Counted from the stretch's first letter, positions 50,031-60,079 are shown. The stretch is DNA of 64,000 bases from Lysobacter defluvii IMMIB APB-9 = DSM 18482 (GCF_000423325.1 NZ_AUHT01000004.1:310001-374000); one strand, 5' to 3'. The notes: generated from the letters alone by a model not told the origin. Made by a program: numbers and translations.

Positions 50031-50708
50031 CTACCGCAGCCCCGCTTGCCCCGCCGGTTTTCCGGCTGCAGCCAGCCACACCACCTCACCCTCCACGCAG
50101 ATGGCGACCCGCTCCGAGCCCGCCGGCTCCACCACGAAGCTGCCGGTGAATTCCGAGAACGCCGGCAGCACCGTGTGGCTCCCGCGCAGCCAGAACACCG
50201 GCCAGCGGCGCCCCTGCATTCCGGGCAGCCGGACCGCGGGGTGCAGGTGGCCCGCGAGCACGTGGCGCGAAGCGTGGGCGCCAGGGTGGTGGCGCAGGGC
50301 GAACGGGCCGTCGTCCACCTCCTCGCCGAGCAGTTCGAACCCCAGGCCGGCGTTCGCCAGCGCACGGTCATGGTTGCCCACGATCGCCCCAATCGACACC
50401 TGCGGATGGCGCGCCCTCCACTGCCGCCACGACTCCTGCCAGCTGGTGTCGTTCACCGCTCCATGCACCACGTCCCCCAGCACCCACAGCTCGCTGGCGC
50501 CGCTGGCGTCCAGCAGCCTGGACAGGCGCGCCAGGTCGTGGCTCGTGCCTCCGCGCGGCACCCCGATCCCGGCGCGCCGGAACACATCGGCCTTGCCCAG
50601 GTGCAGGTCGGCCACCAGCATTCGTCGGCGGGCCGGCCAGTACAGGCCGCGGTCGGCGAACAGTTCGACCTCCTCCCCTGCCAACCGGGCGTGGACGCTA
50701 GCCGCCAT
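50031..50708 (-). CDS. pdeM: Ligase-associated DNA damage response endonuclease PdeM
   Basis: The 225-aa protein is a calcineurin-type metallophosphoesterase with VADLHLGKADV, LGDVVHG, GNHDRA and AGHLHPAV, the metal-binding motifs of PdeM. It works with the ligase-associated helicase and ligase in repair. Its start overlaps the helicase stop by 11 bp. It is the last gene of a four-gene operon read leftwards. Confidence 0.9.
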   Translation of the reverse strand: MAASVHARLAGEEVELFADRGLYWPARRRMLVADLHLGKADVFRRAGIGVPRGGTSHDLARLSRLLDASGASELWVLGDVVHGAVNDTSWQESWRQWRARHPQVSIGAIVGNHDRALANAGLGFELLGEEVDDGPFALRHHPGAHASRHVLAGHLHPAVRLPGMQGRRWPVFWLRGSHTVLPAFSEFTGSFVVEPAGSERVAICVEGEVVWLAAAGKPAGQAGLR

Positions 50709-53160
50709 GGCGTCTTTCCAGCTCGGCGGCGGCGCGCTGCACGCGGGCCTTCCAGGATTCGGTGCTGAGTTCGCCGCTGCGGAGGTTCTCCGCCCACAGC
50801 GGAAAGGCGAGCGGGGTCAGGCTGCGTGGCGCGTGCAGCTCGATCCTGCGGCGCGCGCAGTCCGCCAGCGCCTCCTGCAGGCGCTGCACATCGAGCTGGG
50901 TGGACCAGACCTCCTCTGTGGCCAGGCGGAGCAGCAGGTGGTCGGGGTCGTAGCGTTGCAGCACGTCGAACAGGAGGCTGCTCGAGGCCTGCAGTTGCCG
51001 CATCGAACGCACGGCCCTTCCCGGCAGCGAGGGCGGCAGCAGTCCGGCGATCCGCGCAACCTCGCGGAACTGGCGGCGCGCCAGCTCGGCCAGGTTGAGG
51101 CTTTCCTCCAGGTCCTGCCGTAGCCCCTCCGGCGACATGAGCTCGCGCAGGAGATCCGCGTCGGGTTCCAGGTCCTGCGCCGGCGTGAGCACCAGGCCGT
51201 AATCATTCGCCGCGTAGCGGAAGGTGTTGGGCGTCCGGCGGCCCCAGCGCAGCGCCAGCAGCGCCGCCAGTCCTTCGTGCGTCTGGCGGCCGGCAAACGG
51301 ATAGACGAACATGTGGCGCCCGTCGCGGCGCTTCACCGACTCCACCAGCAGCTTGCCGGGGCCAGGCAGCCCGGACAGGCGCTCCTGCAGCCGCAGCAAA
51401 GGCGCCATCGCCCGCATCTCGGGAACGTCCCCGGGCGAGGCCAGCTGGCGCTCGACCTCGTGGGCGAGCTCCGAGGAGAGCGGCATCCGCCCGCCCTGCC
51501 ACTTCGGCACCTGCCCGGATGCATTGCGGGCCAGCCGCACGTAGGCGGTCATCGACTCCAGCCGCACCAGCACCAGCGTCCGCCCGGCGAACTGGAAATG
51601 ATCCCCGGGACGCAGCCGGGCAATGAAGCCCTCCTCCACCGAGCCAAGTCCGCCGCCGCGCAGGAACTTCACCGAGACCGCGCCATCGCTGGTGATCGTG
51701 CCGATGGACAGCCGGTGGCGGAATGCGATGCGGCGATCCTCCACCTTGTAGATCCCGTCCTCGCCGCGCACCACGCGGCGGTAATCCGGGTAGTTCTCCA
51801 GTGCCCTGCCGCCCTGCACGATGAAGTCCAGCACCGCCTGCCACGCAGCCGGCTCGAGAGCGGCGAAGGCGTGCGTGCCGCGCACCTCGCGGTAAAGACC
51901 GGCAGCGTCGAAGCCGCCGCCCAGCGCCAGCGTCACGCAATGCTGCGCGAGCACGTCCACGCTCAGTACCGGCGGTCTTCGTGCCTCGATCCTGCCCTCC
52001 GCGAGCGCGACCCGGGCCGCCGCGTACTCGGCGAGCTCGAGTGCATGGGTTGGCACGCAGGTGACCTGGCCCGCCTCTCCCGGGCGATGGCGCGAGCGGC
52101 CTGCCCGCTGCAGCAACCGCGCAACGCCCTTCGGGCTCCCGACCTGGAACACGCGATCGACCTCGGGAAAGTCGACCCCGAGGTCCAGGCTGGAGGTGGC
52201 GACCACGCATCGCAGCGAGCCGTCGCGCAGCCCCGCCTCGGTCGCGGCCCGCAGCTTCGGGTCCAGCGAACCGTGGTGCAGCGCGATGTCCCCGGGCCGC
52301 CCCGGCCACACCGCCGAGAGCGCCTGGTGCCACAACTCCGCCTGGGAACGGGTATTGGTGAACACCAGGCTGGTTCGCGCGCCCTGCACCGCCGCCACGA
52401 CCCGCGCGAGCTGCGACAGGCCCAGGTGGCCAGCCCACGGGAAGCGCTCGCCCTCTTCGGGCAGCAGCGTCGTCACCGTGACCCTGCGCGCGCGTGCCGC
52501 GGTCACGATTGGCGCGTCCGGCCGATGGGGAAGCAATACGTCGCGCGCCTCGTCGAGGTTCCCGAGGGTCGCCGACAGGCCCCAAAGCCGCAGGTCCGGC
52601 GACAACCGCCGCAGGCGCGCCAGGGTGAGTTGCAGCAGTACGCCGCGCTTGTTGCCCAGCAGTTCGTGCCACTCGTCGACGACCACGCAGCGCAGCCCGG
52701 AAAAATGACCCGCGCTGTCCGGGTAGGACAACAGCAGCGAGAGCGACTCGGGGGTAGTGACCAGGACATCGAGCTTGCCGGCGCGGGCGAGCCGCCGGTC
52801 GCGGGCCGAGGCGTCGCCGGTGCGCATCCCCACGGCAAGGTCCAGCCCGAGTTCCCCGATTGGCTCGCGCAGCGCCCTCACCGTGTCGTTTGCCAGCGCC
52901 CGAAGTGGCGTGACCCACAGCACGGCGAGTGGCCGGCTGGGGGTGCGGCGGGGCTTTGCGCGGCTACCAGGCTCTGCGGACGCCGCCGCCGCCCCAAGCA
53001 CTTCCAGCAACGGTCCTCCGAACGCGGCGAGCGTCTTGCCACTACCGGTCGGGGTGTTCAGGAGACCGGACTCGCCTGCCAGGTAGCGGCGCCAGAGTGC
53101 CTTCTGGAAGCGCAGCGGGCGCCACCCGCGCCCGGCGAACCATTCATCGAGCCGCTGCAT
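50698..53160 (-). CDS. Ligase-associated DEXH-box helicase (Lhr-like)
   Basis: ATG 53160 gives about 820 aa beginning MQRLDEWFAGRGWRPLRF. SF2 motifs are present: Walker A TPTGSGKTLAAF, DEWHELLG as DExH, and a second RecA domain with LVFTNTRSQAELWHQAL and QRAGRSRHRPG. This is the Lhr-core type found beside the repair ligase. It would unwind DNA for gap or end processing. A longer frame exists upstream but overlaps the ligase gene. Its stop overlaps pdeM. Confidence 0.92.
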   Translation of the reverse strand: MQRLDEWFAGRGWRPLRFQKALWRRYLAGESGLLNTPTGSGKTLAAFGGPLLEVLGAAAASAEPGSRAKPRRTPSRPLAVLWVTPLRALANDTVRALREPIGELGLDLAVGMRTGDASARDRRLARAGKLDVLVTTPESLSLLLSYPDSAGHFSGLRCVVVDEWHELLGNKRGVLLQLTLARLRRLSPDLRLWGLSATLGNLDEARDVLLPHRPDAPIVTAARARRVTVTTLLPEEGERFPWAGHLGLSQLARVVAAVQGARTSLVFTNTRSQAELWHQALSAVWPGRPGDIALHHGSLDPKLRAATEAGLRDGSLRCVVATSSLDLGVDFPEVDRVFQVGSPKGVARLLQRAGRSRHRPGEAGQVTCVPTHALELAEYAAARVALAEGRIEARRPPVLSVDVLAQHCVTLALGGGFDAAGLYREVRGTHAFAALEPAAWQAVLDFIVQGGRALENYPDYRRVVRGEDGIYKVEDRRIAFRHRLSIGTITSDGAVSVKFLRGGGLGSVEEGFIARLRPGDHFQFAGRTLVLVRLESMTAYVRLARNASGQVPKWQGGRMPLSSELAHEVERQLASPGDVPEMRAMAPLLRLQERLSGLPGPGKLLVESVKRRDGRHMFVYPFAGRQTHEGLAALLALRWGRRTPNTFRYAANDYGLVLTPAQDLEPDADLLRELMSPEGLRQDLEESLNLAELARRQFREVARIAGLLPPSLPGRAVRSMRQLQASSSLLFDVLQRYDPDHLLLRLATEEVWSTQLDVQRLQEALADCARRRIELHAPRSLTPLAFPLWAENLRSGELSTESWKARVQRAAAELERRHGG

Positions 53161-53192
53161 GGCCTCGCGCCTGCGCGCCCGTGCGCCGCCGG

Positions 53193-54785
53193 TCACCGCG
53201 CCAGGCTCCGGAGCGTATCCAGGCGGTCGGCCTCCGCTGCCGGCTTGTCGTGGCGCCAGCGCAGGATCCGCGGAAACCGGACCGCGACGCCCGACTTGTG
53301 GCGCGCGGACAGGTTTACCGCCTCGAACGCCAGCTCGAACACCTGCACCGGCTCCACGGCGCGCACCGGGCCGAAGCGGTCGACCGTGTGGGCGCGTATC
53401 CAGCGGTCCAGCGCCAGGATCTCCTTGTCGTCCAGGCCGGAGTACGCCTTGGCGACCGGCAACAGGACCTCGCCTTCCCACAGCGCGAAGGTGTAGTCGG
53501 TGAACAGCGTGCTGCGGCGCCCGTGCCCGGACTGGGCGTAGATCAGCACCGCATCGATGGTGAGCGGATCGACCTTCCACTTCCACCAGTCCCCTCGCCG
53601 CCGGCCGCTCTGGTACGGAGCGCCCAGCCGTTTGAGCATCAGTCCCTCCACGCCCCGTTCCCGCGCCTCGTCGCGCAGCCGCGACGCCGCCCCCCAGTCC
53701 GCGACCTGCACCGCGGGAGAGAGCTGCACGCGGGGATCGCCGTGGGCCTGCAGCAGTTCGTCCAGGGCCTGGCGCCGCTCGTGCTGGGGGCGTTCCCGCA
53801 GGTCCGCGCCGTCGAGCTCAAGCAGGTCGTACGCGAGCACCCGCGCGGGCGTCGCGGCGAGGGTCTTCGGCCCCGGCTTGCGGCGCTGGATCCGCGTCTG
53901 CAGGGCGGTGAACGGCAGGGGCTGTTCCTCGCCCTCGCGCCAACCCAGCAACTCGCCGTCGATGACGCAGTCGCGCGGCAGGCTCGCCGCCGCGGCTTCG
54001 ATCTCCGGGAAGCGGCCGTCCAGCCGCTCCTCGCCCCGCGACCACAACGCCACCTCGCCGCCGCGCCGGATCAGCTGCAGGCGGATGCCGTCCCATTTCC
54101 ATTCCAGCAGCCAGTCCCCTGGCGGGCCGAGTACCTCCGGCGCGGTCTCCAGCGGCGAGGCCAGGAAGAACGGGTATGGCTGCCGGCGGTCGCTGGGCAG
54201 TTCCTCGTGCGACAGCAGGTCGCGCAGGAAGCCGGCGGTGGGAGTCCAGGCCCCGAGCATGCGCTGCGCGATGCGCGCGATGTCCACGCCGGACATTGCC
54301 GCCAGGGCCTGTTGCACGGTGCGCTGCGAAACACCCACGCGCAGCGCGCCGGTCAGCATCTTGTTGAACAGCAGGCGCTGGTCGAAGGGCAGCGTGCGCC
54401 ACGCGTCGACCACCACGGCGCGGCGCAGGTGCGGCTCGCGCCCGGCGACCGGCAGCAGGCGCTGCTCGATCCAGGCATGCAGCGGGACGTCCGGCGCGGT
54501 ATCGGGTGGATCGTCCAGCAGCAGGGCCAGCGTCTCGCCCAGGTCACCTACCTGGTCGTAGCTGTCCTCCACCAGCCAGTCCGGCAGGCCGCTCTCTTCG
54601 GAGATCCACTCGCGCAGCTCGCGGGTGCTGGCGATGCGGCCCAGCTTGCCGCCTGACAGCAGCCACAGTGCCCAGACCGCATCCCCGGCCGGGGCCTCGC
54701 GGAAGTAGTCGACCAGCGCGGCCCGCTTGTCGAGCGTCGCGGTACTGCGGTCGAGTTCGCAGAACAGCCGGGCGAAGCGCTGCAT
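53193..54785 (-). CDS. ATP-dependent DNA ligase (repair operon)
   Basis: The 530-aa protein has the adenylation motif EWKWDGIRLQ with Lys230 as the nucleotide acceptor and later ligase motifs (IDGELLGW, GVEGLMLKR, WWKWKVDPLT). It seals nicks in the ligase-associated repair pathway with the exonuclease, helicase and PdeM. The N-terminal domain (about 1-200) is helical and DNA-binding. Its start overlaps the exonuclease stop by one base. Confidence 0.92.
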   Translation of the reverse strand: MQRFARLFCELDRSTATLDKRAALVDYFREAPAGDAVWALWLLSGGKLGRIASTRELREWISEESGLPDWLVEDSYDQVGDLGETLALLLDDPPDTAPDVPLHAWIEQRLLPVAGREPHLRRAVVVDAWRTLPFDQRLLFNKMLTGALRVGVSQRTVQQALAAMSGVDIARIAQRMLGAWTPTAGFLRDLLSHEELPSDRRQPYPFFLASPLETAPEVLGPPGDWLLEWKWDGIRLQLIRRGGEVALWSRGEERLDGRFPEIEAAAASLPRDCVIDGELLGWREGEEQPLPFTALQTRIQRRKPGPKTLAATPARVLAYDLLELDGADLRERPQHERRQALDELLQAHGDPRVQLSPAVQVADWGAASRLRDEARERGVEGLMLKRLGAPYQSGRRRGDWWKWKVDPLTIDAVLIYAQSGHGRRSTLFTDYTFALWEGEVLLPVAKAYSGLDDKEILALDRWIRAHTVDRFGPVRAVEPVQVFELAFEAVNLSARHKSGVAVRFPRILRWRHDKPAAEADRLDTLRSLAR

Positions 54786-55795
54786 CAGCCCTCCTCGTCC
54801 GCGTCCGCGCCGTACTCGGTGCGGAATGCCTCGGCGTGGATGCCGGACTCGTTGAGGGCGCGGATGATGGCGTCGGTGTTCCCGTGGGTCGCGATGACGC
54901 GGCGCGCGCCGGTCTCGCGGACGGTACGCATCAGGTCCGGCCAGTCGGCGTGGTCGGACACGACGAACCCGCGGTCATGGTTCCGCCGCCGGCGGTTGCC
55001 GCGCACCCGCATCCAGCCCGAGGCGAAGCCGGTCTGCGCCTTGCGGAACCGCCTCATCCACGGACTTCCGGCCGCGGAAGGCGGAGCGAGCACCAGCTCG
55101 CCGGCGAACCCGTCCCCGGTGTCCGCCTCCCGCAGCGGCACGGTCGGCAGCATGTCGATGCCCGCCTGCCGGTACACCTCGACCCCCGCCGCGATCGCGC
55201 CATGCAACAGTGCCGGCCGGTCGGTGTGCCGTGCCAGCTCCGCCAACAGCCGCTGCGCCTTGCCCAGCGCGTAGCACAGCAGCACCGCGGCCTCCCCTCG
55301 TGACGCGCATTGGTCCCGCCAGGCGACGATCTCGCGCGCCACCGCAGAGGTGTCGGGCCAGCGGTAGATCGGCAGACCGAACGTCGCCTCGGTGATGAAT
55401 ACGTCGCAGGGCACGACCTCGAACGGCGCGCAGGTCGGGTCGTGCTGGCGCTTGTAGTCGCCCGACGCCACCCACACCCGGCCGTCGACCTCGATCCTCA
55501 CCTGCGCCGACCCGAGCACGTGGCCGGCCGGGTGCAGGCTGACCCGCGCGGCCCCGAGTTCGAACGGCTCTCCGTAGTCATGGGCGTGGTAGCGCTGCTC
55601 GCCCAGGCGCCATTCCAGGATCGGCAACCCCGGCGCGGCGACGTGGTACTCGCCCATGCCAGGGCGTGCATGGTCCCCGTGCCCGTGGGTGATCACCGCC
55701 CGTTCGACGGGCCGCCAGGGGTCGATGAAGAAGTCGCCCTGGGGACAGTAGAGGCCTTCGCGGCGCTGGACGACCAGGTCGTGGGCGGGATCCAT
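54785..55795 (-). CDS. Ligase-associated DNA exonuclease, MBL fold
   Basis: The 336-aa protein is a metallo-beta-lactamase-fold nuclease with VITHGHGDHARPGMG, the H-x-H-x-D-H metal site, and further His in the C-terminal half (FVVSDHADWPDL). The SNM1/CPSF-like family member works as a 3' or end-processing exonuclease in the ligase operon. It is first in the operon, so the promoter should lie between it and the divergent DUF411 gene at 55935. Confidence 0.9.
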   Translation of the reverse strand: MDPAHDLVVQRREGLYCPQGDFFIDPWRPVERAVITHGHGDHARPGMGEYHVAAPGLPILEWRLGEQRYHAHDYGEPFELGAARVSLHPAGHVLGSAQVRIEVDGRVWVASGDYKRQHDPTCAPFEVVPCDVFITEATFGLPIYRWPDTSAVAREIVAWRDQCASRGEAAVLLCYALGKAQRLLAELARHTDRPALLHGAIAAGVEVYRQAGIDMLPTVPLREADTGDGFAGELVLAPPSAAGSPWMRRFRKAQTGFASGWMRVRGNRRRRNHDRGFVVSDHADWPDLMRTVRETGARRVIATHGNTDAIIRALNESGIHAEAFRTEYGADADEEG

Positions 55796-55934
55796 GCCCG
55801 CAACATAGGTGCGGGCGTGTCAGCGGCCCGCAAAACCAGTCGCCTCCGCGCCGCGCGGAGCTGACGCAGCTCAAGACATGGCCGCCGCCATGCGGGCAAT
55901 ATGGGCGGGCCTGCCACGCCCCCGAGGACATCCC

Positions 55935-56441
55935 ATGAAAGCCACCACGACCCGGACCGCCATTGCCGCGCTCGTCGCCGCCGCCGGACTGCTGGCGGGG
56001 GGGCTGGTCTGGTCCGGCCAGGACCGCTCCACGCCCGACGCGCCGGGCACCGCCACCGCCCTGCCCCTGCTGACCGTACACAAGAGCCCCAGCTGCGGCT
56101 GCTGCGTGAAGTGGATCGAGCACATGCGCGAAGCCGGCTTCCCGGTGGAAGTGCACGACACCGACGACATGCTGCCGGTGAAGCAGGGCGCCGGAGTCCC
56201 CTACGGCAAGGGGTCGTGCCACACGGCCCAGGTAGGCGGCTACTTCGTCGAAGGGCATGTCCCGGCCGCGGACGTCAAGCGCCTGTTGGCGGAGAAGCCG
56301 CAGGCAAGGGGCCTGACCGTCCCCGGGATGCCGGCCGGCTCGCCGGGGATGGAAATGCCCGATGGGCGGGTGCAGCCTTACGCCGTGGAGCTGGTCGCCG
56401 ACGACGGTTCAACCTCGGTGTTCGCCCGCCACGGCGAGTAG
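55935..56441 (+). CDS. DUF411-family metal-binding protein (168 aa)
   Basis: ATG 55935 gives 168 aa with an N-terminal signal-anchor (AIAALVAAAGLLAGGLVW). The DUF411 domain has the Cys set SPSCGCCVKWIEHM and GSCHTAQVGGYFVEGHVP, and ends with a Met-rich loop (PGMPAGSPGMEMPDG). DUF411 proteins are periplasmic and associated with copper or other metals. It is divergent from the repair operon and upstream of glucose dehydrogenase by 148 bp. Confidence 0.88.
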   Translation: MKATTTRTAIAALVAAAGLLAGGLVWSGQDRSTPDAPGTATALPLLTVHKSPSCGCCVKWIEHMREAGFPVEVHDTDDMLPVKQGAGVPYGKGSCHTAQVGGYFVEGHVPAADVKRLLAEKPQARGLTVPGMPAGSPGMEMPDGRVQPYAVELVADDGSTSVFARHGE

Positions 56442-56589
56442 GCCGGGCACTGCCGTCGTACGGTCGCGGCGCCGCGGGAGCAGGCAGGTGCTGAAGAGCA
56501 GCATCGCCTTCTGAACGAATCGTGTGCACGTAATGACCACGGGCGCTGTTCGATGGTCGCCATGAAATTCGCCTTCCCGGGAGCACCTC

Positions 56590-59196
56590 ATGGACAACCG
56601 CGCCGCTTCGCGTGCGCCGGTGATCACCGGCCTCGTGTTCTTGCTCATTGGGCTGGTGCTTGCCGGCGGCGGCCTATGGCTCGCGTCGCTTGGCGGGTCC
56701 TGGTTCTACCTGCTTGCGGGGCTGGGGTTCATCACCACCGCAGCGCTGCTGTGGATGCGCCGGCCGGCTGCCCTGCTGGTATACGCCGCACTGTTGCTCG
56801 CCACGCTTGCCTGGTCGTTGTGGGAGGCCGGACTGGACTGGTGGCCCCTGGCAACACGGCTTGGGCTGTTGTTCCTGCTCGCGATCTGGCTGCTGCTGCC
56901 GTGGGTACGCCGTGGACTCGTCGCCCGACACAGCGAAGGGACCAAGGCGGCCGCCAGCCCCCCACGTGCGAGGAAGGGCTGGATTCCGTTGGCAGCGGTG
57001 ACGGCGCTGGTGCTACTGGCCTCGGTCGTTTCCTGGACCCGTGATGCGCACCGGATCGACGGCCGGCTGCCCGCCCCCACCGCCGCGGCGCCACCGCCCG
57101 CAGCCGGCGATGTGCCGCCCGGCGAATGGCACGCCTACGGCCGCACCGGCTACGGGCAGCGCTACTCGCCACTGCGGCAGATCACGCCCGCCAACCTCGA
57201 CCAGCTCGAGGTTGCCTGGACCTACCGCACCGGCGATGTGCGTGGCCGGCCGGGAGATCCGGAGGAAACCACCTTCGAGGTCACTCCGCTGAAGATCGAT
57301 AACCGGCTGTTCCTGTGCACGCCGCACCAGTCGGTGATTGCCGTGGATGCGACGACGGGCGAGGAGGTCTGGCGGCTGGACCCGCGGATCCAGGAAGACC
57401 TGGCGCTGCAGCACCTGACCTGCCGCGGCCTGTCCTGGTATCCGGGGACTCCCGCGCGCGAGGAGAGGGACACGAGCGAGGCCGTTGCGGCCAACACGGA
57501 CACGAGGGCCAGCGAGTCAGCGGACGCCACCACGGCGGGTCCCGGGCCCGATGCCCCGGCTCCGGCTGCCGGGACGGCACGCGCGGATGCCACGACCCCC
57601 GCGTTGGACGCACGCACCCCTTCCGGGGCGCCGGTCGCCGCCGCCGGGCTGCCCACCGGGAGTTGCACCGCGCGCTTGTTCATGCCCACCGCGGACGGGC
57701 GCCTGATCGCCATCAACCCCAACGACGGGCGGGTCTGCGAGGATTTCGGCAACGGGACCGGCCAGGTCGACCTGTGGCGCAACATGCCCGAGGTCAACCC
57801 AGGCTCGTACTACTCGACCTCCCCGCCGGTGGTGGCCGGCGGGCTGGTGATCATTGGCGGCACCGTGCTCGACAACGTCAGCACCACCGAGCCCTCCGGC
57901 GTGATCCGTGCCTTCGACGCCCGGACCGGCGAACTGGTCTGGAACTGGGATCCCGGCGATCCGGAGGACACCCTCCCGATCGCGCCCGGCGAGACCTACT
58001 CCATCAGCACGCCGAACAGCTGGTCGATCTCCAGCGTCGACGAGGCGCTCGGGCTGGTGTACATCCCCATGGGCAACCAGCCACCGGACCAGTGGGGCGG
58101 CAACCGCGATCCGGAGGGCGCGCGCTACTCCAGTAGCGTGGTGGCGCTGGACATCGCGACCGGGCAACTGCGCTGGGTATTCCAGACCGTCCACCATGAC
58201 CTGTGGGACTACGACGTGCCTGCACAGCCGTCGCTGATCGACCTGGATATCGGCGGCGAGACGGTGCCGGCCCTCGTGCAGCCGACCAAGCAAGGCGAGA
58301 TCTTCGTGCTGGACCGCCGCACCGGGGAGCCGGTGCTCCCCGTCGAGGAGGTCCCGGTGCCGCAGGGCGCCGCTGCGGGTGACCACACGGCACCGACCCA
58401 GCCGGTTTCGGCGCTGTCGTTCGGACCGCCCGACCTGACTGGCGCAGACATGTGGGGCGCCACCCTGATCGACCAGATGTTCTGCCGGATCCAGCTGCAC
58501 AAACTGCGCTACGAGGGACGCTACACCCCGCCCTCCGAACAGGGTTCACTCATCCACCCCGGCAATTTCGGCGTGTTCAACTGGGGAGGCGTGGCCGTGG
58601 ACCCGGTGCGGCAGGTGGCCTTCGCCACCCCGGCCTACCTGGCGTTCACCTCGAAGCTGATCCCGCGCGAGGACGACGAAACCCTGTACGTGCAGACCGG
58701 CGATGCCCCGCCGCACAGTCCCCTGCCCGACCTCAACGAGAACTTCGGCGCGCCGTTCGCGGTGCAGATGGGCCCCTTCCTCTCGCCGCTCGCCCTGCCC
58801 TGCCACGAGCCACCGTGGGGCTATGTCGCCGTCGCCGACCTCACCACCGGCGAGGTGGTCTGGCAGCACCGCAACGGAACCGTGCGCGACCTCGCGCCGA
58901 TTCCCCTGCCCTTCCGCATGGGTGTGCCGGGCATCGGCGGCCCGATGATGACGGCCGGGGGAGTCGCGTTCTATTCCGGCGCGATGGACTACTACATCCG
59001 CGGCTACGACGTGGCCACCGGCGAGGAACTGTGGCAGGACCGGCTGCCGGCCGGAGGCCAAGCCACGCCAATGACCTATCAAGGCGCGGACGGGCGCCAG
59101 TACCTGCTGGTGATTGCCGGCGGACACGGCTCCACCGGCACGAAAACCGGGGACTACGTGATTGCGTACGCGTTGCCCGGTGACGCGCGTCCGTAG
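56590..59196 (+). CDS. gcd: Membrane-bound PQQ-dependent glucose dehydrogenase
   Basis: The 868-aa protein has about five N-terminal hydrophobic segments (residues 15-150) that bind ubiquinone, then a PQQ eight-bladed propeller with VAWTYRTGD, LYFCTPH-like LFLCTPHQSV and WVFQTVHHDLWDYD. It oxidises glucose (or quinate/shikimate in close relatives) on the periplasmic face. The propeller is interrupted by an Ala/Thr/Pro-rich insert at about residues 287-355, not typical of the family. A strong terminator follows at 59233. The substrate subgroup is inferred. Confidence 0.9.
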   Translation: MDNRAASRAPVITGLVFLLIGLVLAGGGLWLASLGGSWFYLLAGLGFITTAALLWMRRPAALLVYAALLLATLAWSLWEAGLDWWPLATRLGLLFLLAIWLLLPWVRRGLVARHSEGTKAAASPPRARKGWIPLAAVTALVLLASVVSWTRDAHRIDGRLPAPTAAAPPPAAGDVPPGEWHAYGRTGYGQRYSPLRQITPANLDQLEVAWTYRTGDVRGRPGDPEETTFEVTPLKIDNRLFLCTPHQSVIAVDATTGEEVWRLDPRIQEDLALQHLTCRGLSWYPGTPAREERDTSEAVAANTDTRASESADATTAGPGPDAPAPAAGTARADATTPALDARTPSGAPVAAAGLPTGSCTARLFMPTADGRLIAINPNDGRVCEDFGNGTGQVDLWRNMPEVNPGSYYSTSPPVVAGGLVIIGGTVLDNVSTTEPSGVIRAFDARTGELVWNWDPGDPEDTLPIAPGETYSISTPNSWSISSVDEALGLVYIPMGNQPPDQWGGNRDPEGARYSSSVVALDIATGQLRWVFQTVHHDLWDYDVPAQPSLIDLDIGGETVPALVQPTKQGEIFVLDRRTGEPVLPVEEVPVPQGAAAGDHTAPTQPVSALSFGPPDLTGADMWGATLIDQMFCRIQLHKLRYEGRYTPPSEQGSLIHPGNFGVFNWGGVAVDPVRQVAFATPAYLAFTSKLIPREDDETLYVQTGDAPPHSPLPDLNENFGAPFAVQMGPFLSPLALPCHEPPWGYVAVADLTTGEVVWQHRNGTVRDLAPIPLPFRMGVPGIGGPMMTAGGVAFYSGAMDYYIRGYDVATGEELWQDRLPAGGQATPMTYQGADGRQYLLVIAGGHGSTGTKTGDYVIAYALPGDARP

Positions 59197-59232
59197 CAAC
59201 GAGTGGACGGTGTAGCCGCCCGCGCGGCAGCA

Positions 59233-59266
59233 ACGCAAGAGGCCGCCTTCCGGCGGCCTCTTGCGT
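59233..59266. terminator. Bidirectional hairpin terminator
   Basis: ACGCAAGAGGCCGCC, loop TTCC, and the perfect complement GGCGGCCTCTTGCGT make a 15-bp GC-rich stem. It lies between the gcd stop (59196) and the 3' end of tRNA-Glu on the other strand, so it can stop both transcripts. No long U tract is present on either side. Confidence 0.8.
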
Positions 59267-59274
59267 GTATGGAG

Positions 59275-59350
59275 TGGCGTCCCCACGGGGATTCGAACCC
59301 CGGTCGCAACCGTGAAAGGGTTGTGTCCTAGGCCTCTAGACGATGGGGAC
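59275..59350 (-). tRNA. tRNA-Glu (anticodon TTC)
   Basis: The reverse complement folds as a cloverleaf: acceptor GTCCCCA, D arm, anticodon loop CTTTCAC with TTC, and T loop GGTTCGAATCC. Discriminator G and CCA are encoded, 76 nt in all. It lies next to tRNA-Ala on the same strand. Confidence 0.95.
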
Positions 59351-59413
59351 GCAGTGGACTTCCGCTCGTTGCCCGGCTGCTTTCACTCAGCCGCGAATCG
59401 AAGGTCCTTGAAG

Positions 59414-59489
<76 letters not shown>

Positions 59490-59533
59490 ACGTGCTGGAA
59501 AGTCGACAAGCTTAAGGACGAGTTTGCGGTCCG

Positions 59534-60061
59534 TCAAGCCGTCTTTTGCAACTTTTTTGAAGCTTCCCGATCCGGCCCGGAGTCGCGCCTGAGGGTGGCG
59601 ACGCCGTGCCCGCGTTCGGCCAGGTATTGTAGCCACTTCCCGAGAAAAGTGTTCATCTTCATGCGGTGCCCGACCACCTCGGCCGGGGGCGGGTACATGC
59701 CAAGCACGTCCTGCCAGCGGCGCCCCACGTAGCAGTGGGTCGCCTCCAGCTGCCGGGCATCGTGGTACTGCCGCAGCCAGGCCGACGGATCGGGTTCCCC
59801 GGTGACCGGGTCGGTCATGGCGTAGGTCAGGCGCAGCTCGGTGGTGTAGCGGTGCTGCTCGATGACCTCCAGGCACACGTCCAGGCCGTCGCCGACGCTG
59901 GAGACATAGCTTCCGGGCCCCAGGCCGGCCGGCGCGAACAGCCGCGCCATGCGGCCGTGGTTCTCGGCATAGAGCGCCATCAGCCAGCCGAAGCGGCTCA
60001 GGGCCGGGAGGCGGCGGGGGCGCGGCGGCCGGGGATTCGGATGAACTGCAGGAACTGTCAT
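59534..60061 (-). CDS. DUF1249-family protein (175 aa)
   Basis: The 175-aa protein matches the DUF1249 (YqiB-like) pattern: RFGWLMALYAENHGRMARLF, LDVCLEVIEQHRYTTELRLTY and ARQLEATHCYVGRRWQDVL. It is cytoplasmic, with a basic N-terminal tail. The family has no defined reaction. It lies between the tRNAs and ppsR, with a short spacer to ppsR on the same strand. Confidence 0.85.
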   Translation of the reverse strand: MTVPAVHPNPRPPRPRRLPALSRFGWLMALYAENHGRMARLFAPAGLGPGSYVSSVGDGLDVCLEVIEQHRYTTELRLTYAMTDPVTGEPDPSAWLRQYHDARQLEATHCYVGRRWQDVLGMYPPPAEVVGHRMKMNTFLGKWLQYLAERGHGVATLRRDSGPDREASKKLQKTA

Positions 60062-60079
60062 TGCCGTGATGCTACACGG

